NCBI GenBank assembly: GCA_022823365.1
Contig: JAJDXG010000046.1
Span: 29,752 to 93,751 of the forward strand
From: Gemmatimonadota bacterium
GTDB taxonomy: Bacteria; Gemmatimonadota; Gemmatimonadetes; Longimicrobiales; Gaopeijiaceae
Length of the DNA stretch: 64,000 nt
Direction of reading: 5' to 3'
The notes under the pieces were generated by a model. That model searched no databases. It saw only the letters and a list, made by a program, of their open reading frames with translations, and was not told the DNA's origin. Position numbers and translations under genes: made by a program. Shown here one piece after another: positions 35,650 through 44,021 of the stretch (positions within the stretch are counted from its first letter, which is position 1; every line of letters starts with the position of its first letter).

Positions 35650-36369
35650 ATGACCAGGACGCCCCAACCTCGGACGGTTCCTCCAGCCGGCGCCCTCGTG
35701 GCGTCCGTCGTCACGCTCGTCCTGGCCTGCGGGGCCGAGAGCGGCATCGGACCGGACCTGCCCCAGGTTCCGGAGTGGATCCGGCTGCCGACGGAGTCGG
35801 GGTCCGACGTGAGCATCGCAGTCGTGCGCCCGGAGGTGGCTCCAATGGGCGTCGTGGTGGCGTTCCCGTGGGGCGCGGGCGATGCGAGCCTCCTGCTGGG
35901 GCTGATCGACTCGTACTGGGACCAGGCGGCGCCGGCGGCCGGATACGCGGTCGTGGGCGTGGAGACCTACGGGCCGGGCCTGGACGAGGACGCCGCGAGC
36001 GTCATGTCCGCCGTGATGGGCTGGATCGACGAGAACTTTGCGGGTGCGTCGGGCGACATCGTCATGACGGGCGCGTCCGCGGGCGGGATCGGGGTCTTCC
36101 ACGCGGCGCTTGCGGTACCGGACCGGGTCGGAGGCATCATCGCCATGCCGGGGCGCTATGCGGGCGAGGAATCGCTGGAGTCGCTGGCCGGGGTGCCCGT
36201 CTGGATGATGGTGGGCGAGGGCGACGCCCGCTGGGTGGAAGGGTCGGAGACCACGGCGGAGCGCCTGCAGGACGCGGGAGCCGAGGTTACGCTCGACATC
36301 CTCGCGGGGCAGGGCCATGTGCTGATCGTCGCGCAGGATTCGCTGGTTCAGTGGATGGCGGGGAGATAG
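35650..36369 (+). CDS. Alpha/beta hydrolase lipoprotein
   Basis: 239 residues with a lipobox (ASVVTLVLACGAES, Cys about 27). The hydrolase fold is visible: GVVVAFPWGAGDA oxyanion region, nucleophile elbow GASAGG near residue 138, then WMMVGEGDARW with the catalytic Asp and GQGHVL with the His. It resembles secreted esterase or dienelactone-hydrolase-like enzymes. It ends 3 bases before the YfcC-type permease start, so the two are an operon and the enzyme may release the transported substrate. Confidence 0.85.
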   Translation: MTRTPQPRTVPPAGALVASVVTLVLACGAESGIGPDLPQVPEWIRLPTESGSDVSIAVVRPEVAPMGVVVAFPWGAGDASLLLGLIDSYWDQAAPAAGYAVVGVETYGPGLDEDAASVMSAVMGWIDENFAGASGDIVMTGASAGGIGVFHAALAVPDRVGGIIAMPGRYAGEESLESLAGVPVWMMVGEGDARWVEGSETTAERLQDAGAEVTLDILAGQGHVLIVAQDSLVQWMAGR

Positions 36370-36372
36370 GCG

Positions 36373-37731
36373 ATGAAGCTTCGCGTCCCCCATCCCCTGG
36401 TGCTCCTGACGGCCGGCGTGATTCTCGCCGCGGCCGCCAGCTACGTGCTCCCGGCCGGCGAGTACGAGCGCCGCGACGACGAGGCCACCGGGCGCGTCGT
36501 GGTGGTCGCGGGCACATATGAGGAGGTCGAACCCAATCCGGTGAACCTCTTCGAGGCCATGGTCGCGCTGCCGCGCGGAATGATCGACGCGGCCGACATC
36601 ATCTTCCTCGTTTTCCTGATCGGTGGCGCCTTCACGGTCGTGGACGCGACCGGCGCGCTACGGCGGGGCGTGACGTCGCTGACCCGGGCGCTCCAGGGGC
36701 GGGATCTGCTCATCATCCCTGTGGTGGCCGTGCCCTTCGCCATCGGAGGCGTCGTCCAGAATCTGCAGGAGGAGATCATCCCGCTGATCCCGGTGCTGTT
36801 GATCCTCACGCGCCGGCTGGGCTTCAACGCGATGGTGGCGGTGGCGATGAGTGCGGGCGCGGCGTTCGTGGGCTCGGCCTTCAGCCCCATCAACCCCTTC
36901 CAGGTCGCGATCGCGCAACAGCTCGCGGAGCTGCCGCTGGCCTCCGGCGCCCTGTTCCGGATCGTGTTTCTGCTGATCGCGCTCGCGTTCTGGATTGCGA
37001 TGACCATGCGCTATGCGCACCGCACGCGGGATCGAGGTCAGGCTGCGGACAGGGCAGCGGCCGGGGGCGAGGATGGAGGCGAAGGCGTGCGCGTTTCGGA
37101 CTGGGGGATCTTCGCCCTGGTGGGAGCGGCCTTCGGGCTTGCGGTCATCGGCATGCTGCTGTGGGGCTGGGGGTTCAACGAGCTTTCGGCGGCCTTCTTC
37201 ATCATGGGCGTGATCGTGGGCCTGCTGGCGGGGCTCGGCGTGGCCGATACCACCGAGGCCTATCTGCGCGGCTTCCGCGAGATGACCTTCGCGGCGCTGC
37301 TGATCGGGTTCGCGCGCGCGATCTACGTGGTGCTGCAGGACGGCCGGGTGGTGGACACCATCGTGCACGGGCTCTTCACGCCGCTGGAGGGGCTGCCGGT
37401 GCTGGCGTCGGCCTTCGGGATGGTGGCGGCCCAGGCGGCGATCCATGTGCCGGTCCCCAGCGTGAGCGGACAGGCGGTGCTGACCATGCCCGTACTGGTG
37501 CCCCTCTCCGACCTGCTCGGCATGTCGCGCCAGGTGACCGTGCTGGCCTACCAGTACGGTGCCGGCCTCTGCGAGCTGCTCACCCCCACCAACGGCGCCC
37601 TGATGGCCATCCTGGCGTCGGCGAAGATCCGCTACGAGGACTGGATCCGCTACACGTTCCCGCTCTACCTGGGGCTGGTCGCCATCGGCATGGTGGCGAT
37701 ATGGGTGGCGCTGGGGATCGGGCTGCAGTGA
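36373..37731 (+). CDS. YfcC family permease
   Basis: 452 residues, with about a dozen membrane helices. Family features are the N-terminal HPLVLLTAGVILAAAASYVL followed by PAGEYERRD, IIFLVFLIGGAFTVVDATGALRRG, and the symmetric later segment with TPTNGALMAILASAKI. The NhaC-related YfcC/arginine-ornithine-like group moves C4-dicarboxylates or amino acids, but the substrate here is not settled. The nearby periplasmic hydrolase suggests a hydrolysed product. It is convergent with MazF. Confidence 0.87.
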   Translation: MKLRVPHPLVLLTAGVILAAAASYVLPAGEYERRDDEATGRVVVVAGTYEEVEPNPVNLFEAMVALPRGMIDAADIIFLVFLIGGAFTVVDATGALRRGVTSLTRALQGRDLLIIPVVAVPFAIGGVVQNLQEEIIPLIPVLLILTRRLGFNAMVAVAMSAGAAFVGSAFSPINPFQVAIAQQLAELPLASGALFRIVFLLIALAFWIAMTMRYAHRTRDRGQAADRAAAGGEDGGEGVRVSDWGIFALVGAAFGLAVIGMLLWGWGFNELSAAFFIMGVIVGLLAGLGVADTTEAYLRGFREMTFAALLIGFARAIYVVLQDGRVVDTIVHGLFTPLEGLPVLASAFGMVAAQAAIHVPVPSVSGQAVLTMPVLVPLSDLLGMSRQVTVLAYQYGAGLCELLTPTNGALMAILASAKIRYEDWIRYTFPLYLGLVAIGMVAIWVALGIGLQ

Positions 37732-37788
37732 GAGAAGGCGACGGTCATTTGCAGACCATCAACGCGTCGGACTCAATTCGGCGACTGC

Positions 37789-38136
37789 TCATCGCGGGCT
37801 TGGAAGAACCGAGAGCTTGGCCACCACTTCGCCGACGATCGTGGACGGCGCCTTGCACGCGAAACGGGCTCGTCTGGCTCGCCAGTCCAGGCTCTTGATC
37901 TGGTCCGCCAGGACCACGCCGGTGACCTTGCCCCTCGGCGGCAACACGACTTCGAACGGATAGCCCTTCCGGCTCGATGTGATCGGACAGAACAGCGCCA
38001 AACCACTCCTGCTGTTGTAGTTCCGGGGACTGAGCACCAGCGCGGGACGGTGTCCGTGCTGCTCGTGACCCGCCTGGGGCGTGAAGGCGAGCCAGACGAT
38101 ATCCCCGGTATCCGGCGGGTGTGGATCTTCTACCAC
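37789..38136 (-). CDS. mazF: MazF/PemK endoribonuclease toxin
   Basis: 115 residues from GTG 38136, whose start overlaps the mazE stop by 7 bases. MazF features are GDIVWLAFTPQAGHEQHGHR (start of the SH3-like barrel), PALVLSPRNYNSRSGLALFC and PITSSRKGYPFEVVLP, then GVVLADQIKSLDWRAR. It cuts mRNA at short sequences when freed from MazE. It is full length with no visible lesion. Confidence 0.92.
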   Translation of the reverse strand: MVEDPHPPDTGDIVWLAFTPQAGHEQHGHRPALVLSPRNYNSRSGLALFCPITSSRKGYPFEVVLPPRGKVTGVVLADQIKSLDWRARRARFACKAPSTIVGEVVAKLSVLPSPR

Positions 38137-38369
38137 TCCTCTCTACCCTGGGCAGGTCCGGTGTCGATCTCGCCGTGGAGCGTTTCCGGCGTAATTCGGG
38201 CCAGCATCTCGGTCAGATCGAAAGCTCTCTTGCTCATCACGAGCTGATGGCCGCGCGGCACCATGTCGATCCTCGAGCCCTCGCGGACGCCCCATTGCTC
38301 CGCGACCGGCTTGGGAATGCGGATAGCCAGACTGCTTCCCCACCTGGCGATATGTGATCGGGCACCCAT
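38130..38369 (-). CDS. mazE: MazE-type AbrB-fold antitoxin
   Basis: 79 residues from ATG 38369, with GAGGAG upstream. The swapped-hairpin AbrB DNA-binding fold is seen as RWGSSLAIRIPKPVAEQWGV, EGSRIDMV and the LVMSKRAF strand. The acidic C-terminal tail (DLTEMLARITPETLHGEI) occupies the MazF active site. It represses its own operon and neutralises the toxin. Confidence 0.92.
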   Translation of the reverse strand: MGARSHIARWGSSLAIRIPKPVAEQWGVREGSRIDMVPRGHQLVMSKRAFDLTEMLARITPETLHGEIDTGPAQGREEW

Positions 38370-38475
38370 GGCGATCTCCTCTGCGTTAGGGATATACAAT
38401 AGATATCTAACGGTGTCGCGGCGCAAGCGTGGGCGTTCGACAATCCAAAGGTAGCACTCGTGTATCAGCGGATGA

Positions 38476-39447
38476 TCATCCTGTTGACCTCAGGGTCACC
38501 CACCCACGCATTGCGACCGCGCCGGACGGAGCGAGCGCCTCCACGATGCGCTCCTGCTGTGGGCCGGATCCGTCCGCGCCGGCGGGGGCCGCCCGGCCGG
38601 CAAGGGCGATCGGCTGGTCCACGAAGAGCGGCGCCAGCGCCCGGTAGCGGAACTGTCTCACCGGACGTGGGCTGTGTCGCCCGGCGGCATCCAGGAGGAG
38701 GAGTGCGGTCAGGGGTCCGTGCACCAGGAGCCCGGGATAGCCTTCCTGCTTCGTGACGTACGGATGGTCGTAGTGGATGCGGTGGCCGTTGTAGGTCAGG
38801 GCCGAGAACTGGAAGAGGGTGACCGTGGTGGGAAGGAAGGTCTCGGTCCATTCGGACGCGGGATCGGCACGCCCGCTGTCGCCGCTTGACACGTCGTCGG
38901 CGTCCGCCGCAACGGCTGTACCGCCGCCTTCGCCGGGTGCGGCCGCCTTCTGCCGGGCGGCCTGAGGCCGGGCGGTCGCAGCAACCGGGCGCCGCGCGGA
39001 CTCCCGGTAGACGATCACCTGCTCCTCCTCCACGCACCGGCGATCCCCCTGCAGGACCGTGTGGCCCACGGTCACGAATACGAGCCGGCCGCTCTTCCCG
39101 CGCTTCTCGGTGATGCTCGCGATCTCCGACCTGAGTTCGGCCGGCTCGCCGAGGGCAACGCGCCGCAGCGACCGGAGCGTCCCGCCCGCCCACATGCGCC
39201 GGGGCAGGTCGACGTCGGGCATGAAGGCTCCCCGCACCTCGTGCCCGTCGCGCGCCAGATGGGAAGCGCGGCAGGGCTGCCTGAAATAGAGCCAGTGCCA
39301 TCCGAGGGGGAGCGGGTCGCCCTCGGAGATGGCGCGCGGATCGCGGTCGAGCAGACCGAGCATGGCCCGGGCCGGCCCGGGCGCGAGAATGTCGTTTCGC
39401 ACCCGCGTGCGCCTCTCACCTTCGGTGGGCACCGCTGATTCCTTCAC
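38476..39447 (-). CDS. FAS1-like/MaoC-type acyl-CoA hydratase
   Basis: 323 residues from GTG 39447, overlapping the lyase stop. It has two hot-dog domains: an N-terminal dehydratase-like one (LGWHWLYFRQP, VDLPRRMWAGGTL) and a C-terminal MaoC-like one with YNGHRIHYDHPYVTKQEGYP and LVHGPLTALLLLD, which carry the catalytic Asp/His. A Gly/Ala-rich linker joins them. The family includes mesaconyl- and itaconyl-CoA hydratases, which pair with a CitE-like lyase as here. It would hydrate a C5 dicarboxyl-CoA to citramalyl- or malyl-type CoA. Confidence 0.85.
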   Translation of the reverse strand: MKESAVPTEGERRTRVRNDILAPGPARAMLGLLDRDPRAISEGDPLPLGWHWLYFRQPCRASHLARDGHEVRGAFMPDVDLPRRMWAGGTLRSLRRVALGEPAELRSEIASITEKRGKSGRLVFVTVGHTVLQGDRRCVEEEQVIVYRESARRPVAATARPQAARQKAAAPGEGGGTAVAADADDVSSGDSGRADPASEWTETFLPTTVTLFQFSALTYNGHRIHYDHPYVTKQEGYPGLLVHGPLTALLLLDAAGRHSPRPVRQFRYRALAPLFVDQPIALAGRAAPAGADGSGPQQERIVEALAPSGAVAMRGWVTLRSTG

Positions 39448-40373
39448 TTGCGTGTTTCTCGGCTGGCGGCGGCGCGAGCCCGGGCCAGCACCCGCCTCGC
39501 CACCTCGGCGACCGGCCGGTCCACCATGCGGCCCTCCAGTGCGACCGCGCCTCCGCCCGCCTCCCTGTCCGCGTCCAGAATGCGTTGAGCTCGCTCGACC
39601 TCGAGTTCCGAAGGGGTGAACACCTCGTGGATGACCGGAAGCTGCGTCGGATGGATGGCCATCTTTCCCGCGAATCCCAGGAGACGAACCCTGCCGGCCT
39701 CCTCGCGCAGGCGCCTCATCTCACCGAAATCGACCGACGGCATGTCGATGGCATCCAGGCCGCTCAGGGCGGCCGCGTGGACCACGCGCGAGCGCGCGTA
39801 GAGAAGCGGCTCCCAGCTTGGGTCGGCGCGCAGTTCGAGGGCCAAATCGAAGCCGCCGAACACAAGCCCGGCGACGGCCGGTGACGCCTGCCCGATGTCG
39901 GCAGCGTTCTCGAGTCCGAGCGCCGTCTCGATGAGAGCAAAGAGCGGCGCACCATCGCGGAGAAGCCCGGCCGCGCGGCGCAGCCCGGCGGCGGTCCTCA
40001 CTTTGGGGATCATGAACGCGTCGGGTTGACGAACGCCGCGGAGCGCTTCCGCGTCCGCTCGCCCCAAGTCCGTTTCGGGGTCGTTGATGCGAATGATGAG
40101 GTGGGGCGGGCCGCCAGCGCTCCGGGCCCCTCCGGCCGCCCGCTTTGCCAGGAAGCGCACGGACGCTTCACGCGCCACCACCTTCCGCTGCGGCGGCACC
40201 GCGTCCTCCAGGTCGATGCACACGGCGTCGGCCCCGGCCGCCAGCGCCTTGCCGAAGCGGTCCGGACGGTATCCCGGAACGAACAGGATCGAGCGGCAGC
40301 CCAGCCGCGCATGGGAATGCCCGGCCATCCCTGGCCCTTCCGTTGCGCCTGCCCCGTCGGTCATGGTTCGCAT
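39444..40373 (-). CDS. CitE-like HpcH/HpaI lyase (citramalyl-CoA or malyl-CoA lyase type)
   Basis: 309 residues. TIM-barrel family signatures are RSILFVPGYRPDRFGKALA, AVCIDLEDAVPPQRK with the metal-binding acidic residues, and FALIETALGLENAADI, then VFGGFDLAL and AIHPTQLPVI. It cleaves a C4/C5 hydroxyacyl-CoA to acetyl-CoA and an oxoacid. It lies between an acyl-CoA dehydrogenase and the paired hydratase, which together suggest a C5-dicarboxylate (itaconate/mesaconate-like) route. No CoA transferase is seen in the window. Confidence 0.87.
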   Translation of the reverse strand: MRTMTDGAGATEGPGMAGHSHARLGCRSILFVPGYRPDRFGKALAAGADAVCIDLEDAVPPQRKVVAREASVRFLAKRAAGGARSAGGPPHLIIRINDPETDLGRADAEALRGVRQPDAFMIPKVRTAAGLRRAAGLLRDGAPLFALIETALGLENAADIGQASPAVAGLVFGGFDLALELRADPSWEPLLYARSRVVHAAALSGLDAIDMPSVDFGEMRRLREEAGRVRLLGFAGKMAIHPTQLPVIHEVFTPSELEVERAQRILDADREAGGGAVALEGRMVDRPVAEVARRVLARARAAASRETRK

Positions 40374-40376
40374 CCC

Positions 40377-41525
40377 CTAGAACGATCTCGGCATGCCCAA
40401 CACGTGGGTCGCCACATGGCTGAGCACGAGGTTGTTCGCGACCGGGGCGATCAGGTACAGGCGGGCCTCGCGGAATTTGCGCTCGATCCCGTATTCGGCG
40501 GCCATGCCCCAGCCACCGAAGGCGTCCATGGCCGCATTGGCCGCCTTCCACGCCGCGCGCGAGGCGAGGTACTTGGCCATGTTGGGACCATTCCCTCGGG
40601 TCTCGCCTGCGTCGAAGTCCCGGGCCGCCTGGTCGCGGACGGCGGCTGCCGCGCGCACGTCCATGTACGCGTCGGCGATCGGGAACTGCACGCCCTGATT
40701 GGCCCCGATGGGCCGGTCGAAGACGCGCCGGGAGCGGGCGTACTCCGATGCCCGGTCCACGAAGTAGAGCCCGTCCCCCACCGACTCCGAAGCCAGAAGA
40801 ATGCGCTCCGCGTTCATCCCGGACATGATGTAGCGGAAGCCCCGGCCTTCGTCGCCGATGCGGTTTGCGGCCGGCACCTCGACGCCGTCGAAGAAGACCT
40901 CGCAGCTCTCGTGGTTGATCATGGTCTCGATGGGTTTCACCCTGAGCGCGTCCCCGGCATCGCGCAGGTCCACGATGAACGCCGAGAGGCCACCGGTGCG
41001 CTTCTGCACCTCGTCCAGCGGCGTGGTGCGCGCCAGCAGGATCATGAGGTCGGACTGGCGGACGCGCGAGATGAAGACCTTCTGTCCCGTGACGACATAC
41101 CGGCGCCCCCGCCTCTCCGCGAAGGTACGGATGCGGGTGGTGTCGGAACCTGCGTCCGGCTCGGTCACGGCGAAGGCCTGCAGCCGGAGTTCGCCGGACG
41201 CGATCCCCGGCAGAAAACGCCGCTTCTGCTCTTCCGAGCCGTGCCGCAGCACGGTGCCCATGGTGTACATCTGGGCGTGACAGGCGGCGGAGTTGGCTCC
41301 GGAGCGGTTGATTTCCTCCAGGATGACGCTCGCCTCCCGGATCCCCAGCCCCATCCCTCCGTACTCCTCGGGGATCAGGCACGCCAGGTATCCCGCCTCG
41401 GTCAGCGCGTCGACGAACTCGTGCGGGTAGGCGCGGGCTTCGTCGGAGGCACGCCAGTAGTCGTTGTCGAAGCGGGCGCAGAGCGACCGGACGCCGGCGC
41501 GCAACTCATCGTGGAGGGATGCCAT
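40377..41525 (-). CDS. Acyl-CoA dehydrogenase
   Basis: 382 residues, the usual length. The FAD-binding fold shows EYGGMGLGIREA, FAVTEPDAGSDTTRI, the FISRVRQSDLMILLAR strands, and an Arg-rich C-terminus. The usual catalytic Glu in EGT is missing; that position reads RLYLIAPVANNLVLSHVATH. The base may instead be Glu240 in GMNAERILLAS, as in isovaleryl-CoA-dehydrogenase-like enzymes (family knowledge). It is 15 bases after the amidohydrolase and 3 before the lyase. Confidence 0.9.
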   Translation of the reverse strand: MASLHDELRAGVRSLCARFDNDYWRASDEARAYPHEFVDALTEAGYLACLIPEEYGGMGLGIREASVILEEINRSGANSAACHAQMYTMGTVLRHGSEEQKRRFLPGIASGELRLQAFAVTEPDAGSDTTRIRTFAERRGRRYVVTGQKVFISRVRQSDLMILLARTTPLDEVQKRTGGLSAFIVDLRDAGDALRVKPIETMINHESCEVFFDGVEVPAANRIGDEGRGFRYIMSGMNAERILLASESVGDGLYFVDRASEYARSRRVFDRPIGANQGVQFPIADAYMDVRAAAAVRDQAARDFDAGETRGNGPNMAKYLASRAAWKAANAAMDAFGGWGMAAEYGIERKFREARLYLIAPVANNLVLSHVATHVLGMPRSF

Positions 41526-41540
41526 CAGCCATTCATCGGC

Positions 41541-42917
41541 TCAGCGTCCCATCGGGTGCATGTCCCGCCCGCCGACGACATGCTTGATCACCCGCCCGCC
41601 GAGCATCACGAAGCGGACATCGCGAGTCACCGAGATGTCGTCGAGCGGGTTGCCCGGCACGGCGATGATGTCCGCGAGCATGCCCTCGGCCAGGCGGCCC
41701 CGGTCCGGCGTGTCGAGCAGATCGGCGGCATGGATGGTTGCGGTGCGGAGGGCGTCCAGCTCGCTCATCCCCATTCCGACGTAGATGCCGAACTCGCCGG
41801 CGTTCTCGCCGTGTGGAAACACCGCCGCATCCGTCCCGAAGGCGATGGGGACGCCGCGCGCGATGGCCCGCCGCAGGCTCTGGCGCGCGAGCGGGGTGAT
41901 CTCCTCGGCCTTGGCGCGCACCAGGGGCGGCAACTGGTCGAGAGCGATCCGGTCGACCAGATAGGTCGTGGGCACCAGGTAGGTCCCCTTCTCGATCATG
42001 AGGTCCATGATCTCGTCGGTGAGGATCGACCCGTGCTCGATCGACGCCACGCCGGCCTGGACCGCGGCCAGGATGCCCTCCGGGCCGTGCGCGTGCGCGG
42101 CGACCTTGATCCCGTGGCGGGCGGCTTCCTCCACCATGGCGGTCAGCTCTTCCAGCGTGTACTGCTGGGCCCCCACCGGGCCCTCAAGCGACATGACCCC
42201 GGCGGTGGCGCAGGTCTTGATCACCTTGGCGCCGTGCTTGATCTGATAGCGGACCGCCTCGACGACCTCCCAGGGCCCGTTCGCGATGCCCTCCTCCGGT
42301 CCACCCTCGCGGATGCCGGGCGCGAAGCCCGTGATGTCGCAGTGACCCCCGGTGATCCCCAGCGGATGGCGCGACGGAATCACGCGAGGCGCGACGATGT
42401 CGCCGCGCTCCACGGCCCGCCCGAGTTCGACGGCCACGGGTCCGTCGTAGTCGCGCACGGTGGTGAATCCCGCGCGCACGGTGATTCCTCCGTACCTGAC
42501 CGCGTTGAAGGCCCCGTAGGCCTCCGTCCGCGTCACGTAGTCCGTGAAGAAGTCCGCGCCGACCTCGCGGGTCAGATGGGTGTGCGTGTCGATGAGACCG
42601 GGCAGCAGCGTGACGTCGCCCAGGTCCATGTCGTGCATCACGTCGGGGACGGACGCCGGATTCACGGCGGTGATGAGCCCATCCTCGACGACCACCACCG
42701 CGTCCCGGTGCATTTCGCCCGCTTCCACATCGAGCAGGCGCGCGGCACGCAAGACGGTAGGGCCCGAATACATGCCCATGGGCTCCTGGGCGTGGATGGG
42801 CGCGGGCGCGAGGATGCAGGGAAGGGTCGGAAGCGTGCCGGCGAGCAGTGCGAGGCCGAAAAGTCGTGCGCCTGCGGGTGCCGGGATCACGCGGAGATGA
42901 CGGATGCAAGCTTTCAT
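41541..42917 (-). CDS. Secreted amidohydrolase (prolidase-like)
   Basis: 458 residues from ATG 42917, which starts a signal peptide (LFGLALLAGTLPTLPCILAPA); an upstream GTG at 43031 is dropped. It keeps the metal-dependent site: GLIDTHTHLT, AKVIKTCATAG with the carboxylated-Lys position, VAAHAHGPEG, SIEHGSIL and FGTDAAVFPHG. This group includes Xaa-Pro dipeptidases and similar cytoplasmic or periplasmic hydrolases. It heads the minus-strand catabolic block and may release substrates for the enzymes downstream. Confidence 0.9.
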   Translation of the reverse strand: MKACIRHLRVIPAPAGARLFGLALLAGTLPTLPCILAPAPIHAQEPMGMYSGPTVLRAARLLDVEAGEMHRDAVVVVEDGLITAVNPASVPDVMHDMDLGDVTLLPGLIDTHTHLTREVGADFFTDYVTRTEAYGAFNAVRYGGITVRAGFTTVRDYDGPVAVELGRAVERGDIVAPRVIPSRHPLGITGGHCDITGFAPGIREGGPEEGIANGPWEVVEAVRYQIKHGAKVIKTCATAGVMSLEGPVGAQQYTLEELTAMVEEAARHGIKVAAHAHGPEGILAAVQAGVASIEHGSILTDEIMDLMIEKGTYLVPTTYLVDRIALDQLPPLVRAKAEEITPLARQSLRRAIARGVPIAFGTDAAVFPHGENAGEFGIYVGMGMSELDALRTATIHAADLLDTPDRGRLAEGMLADIIAVPGNPLDDISVTRDVRFVMLGGRVIKHVVGGRDMHPMGR

Positions 42918-43048
42918 GGCTGTCGGTCTGGTGGAGAGTCCTTCCCGTGTGGGAACCGCGGGGTAGAGCGGGGTTGGTGCGGAACCGGAATTGATCCGAT
43001 CCCGGTACCGGGCGCAAGCGATCCGGCACACAACAGCTACATGTCCTC

Positions 43049-43080
43049 ATTTGCAACGCGGATAGGGCTGGATTTGCAAC
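43049..43080 (-). repeat. Two ATTTGCAAC direct repeats upstream of the amidohydrolase
   Basis: ATTTGCAAC occurs at 43049-43057 and 43072-43080 in the 234-base gap between the CxxCH protein and the amidohydrolase. They may be a regulator site for the amidohydrolase, which is read to the left from here. No clear -10 was found. Confidence 0.25.
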
Positions 43081-43151
43081 CCTGACGTTACGTAAGGGTT
43101 TGCCCTGAACGGACTCCCTCCGGGGCGTGTAAGAGCCGGTCTGGCCGAGGG

Positions 43152-44021
43152 TCAGCGATCGCCCTCGCCGACCACACATGCGGGCGTTTCGCCGCGCACC
43201 CAGGCGGCCAGCATCTGCCATTCGGGGTCATCCGTCGATGCCCAGCGCCGGGGACCGCCGTGGAAGTAGTCGCCCCCTGCCGCGGGCGCGAGGGGATGCG
43301 TCAGGAGCCGGCTCATCATCGGCTCGCCGGGCTCCACGTAGCGGCGCGCGATCGCGTAGTTGCGCCGCGTCTCCTCCTCGTTCCAGAAGTCGCGGCCCTC
43401 GGGGACGGGCGGGGCGAAGCCGCGCACGCCGGAAGCGTGACAGTGGACGCACTCCACGTCGCCCGGGCGCTTGTCGAGGAAGACCCGCTGCACGCAGTCA
43501 CGGAAGAAGTCGGCGTCCAGACGGGGCCCGAAGGTGGCCTCGACGGGATCCGCCGCCGCGACCCAGTCGGCCATCGCGCGCCATTCCGGGTCGTCCTTCG
43601 ATTCGAAGAACTTCCCGCCCACATGAAGTGGCGAACCGCCGGCCGACTCCACGAGGGGCTGCCTGAGGAGCCGGCTGCGGTCCGGATCCCCGGGGGTGAC
43701 CAGGCGGGAGACGACCTCGAAATTCCTGCGGGAATCCTCTTCCGACCAGTAGACCTCGCCCTCGGCGGTTTCGCGCAGCCGCTGCAGGCGCAGGGGCGTG
43801 CCCTGTTCGACGTGGCAAGTGGCGCAGGGCGCGCGTCCGGGACCCCATCCGCCCCGGTCGGCCAGAAAGATCGGCTCGACCGTTGCGCGGTAGTCCTCGA
43901 AGCTCAGCGGCGTCTGGCCCGCGACCTTGCCGGCGCCGACAACCGACGCGACGAGCGCGATGGCAAGCGCCAGGCCGGACCGCGCCGCTGCGAACCGGAC
44001 CGACCGCCCGAAGCGGCTCAC
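43152..44021 (-). CDS. Exported protein with two CxxCH haem motifs
   Basis: 289 residues from GTG 44021, which overlaps the propeller stop (GTGA). A signal peptide ends near AGKVAGQ. CATCH (66-70) and CVHCH (191-195) are haem c attachment sites in two similar halves, each with RRNFEVVSRLVTPGDPDRSR- or RRNYAIARRYVEPGEPMMSR-type sequence and a DDPEWRAMADWV-like motif. This recalls planctomycete-type cytochrome proteins. An internal duplication is evident. It is co-translated with the propeller, and a periplasmic electron-transfer role is inferred. Confidence 0.8.
   Translation of the reverse strand: MSRFGRSVRFAAARSGLALAIALVASVVGAGKVAGQTPLSFEDYRATVEPIFLADRGGWGPGRAPCATCHVEQGTPLRLQRLRETAEGEVYWSEEDSRRNFEVVSRLVTPGDPDRSRLLRQPLVESAGGSPLHVGGKFFESKDDPEWRAMADWVAAADPVEATFGPRLDADFFRDCVQRVFLDKRPGDVECVHCHASGVRGFAPPVPEGRDFWNEEETRRNYAIARRYVEPGEPMMSRLLTHPLAPAAGGDYFHGGPRRWASTDDPEWQMLAAWVRGETPACVVGEGDR

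Noticed and set aside
40026..43085. A 1019-codon plus-strand frame
   Set aside because: It runs antisense across the lyase, dehydrogenase and amidohydrolase genes and is built of His/Gly/Arg repeats typical of shadow frames.
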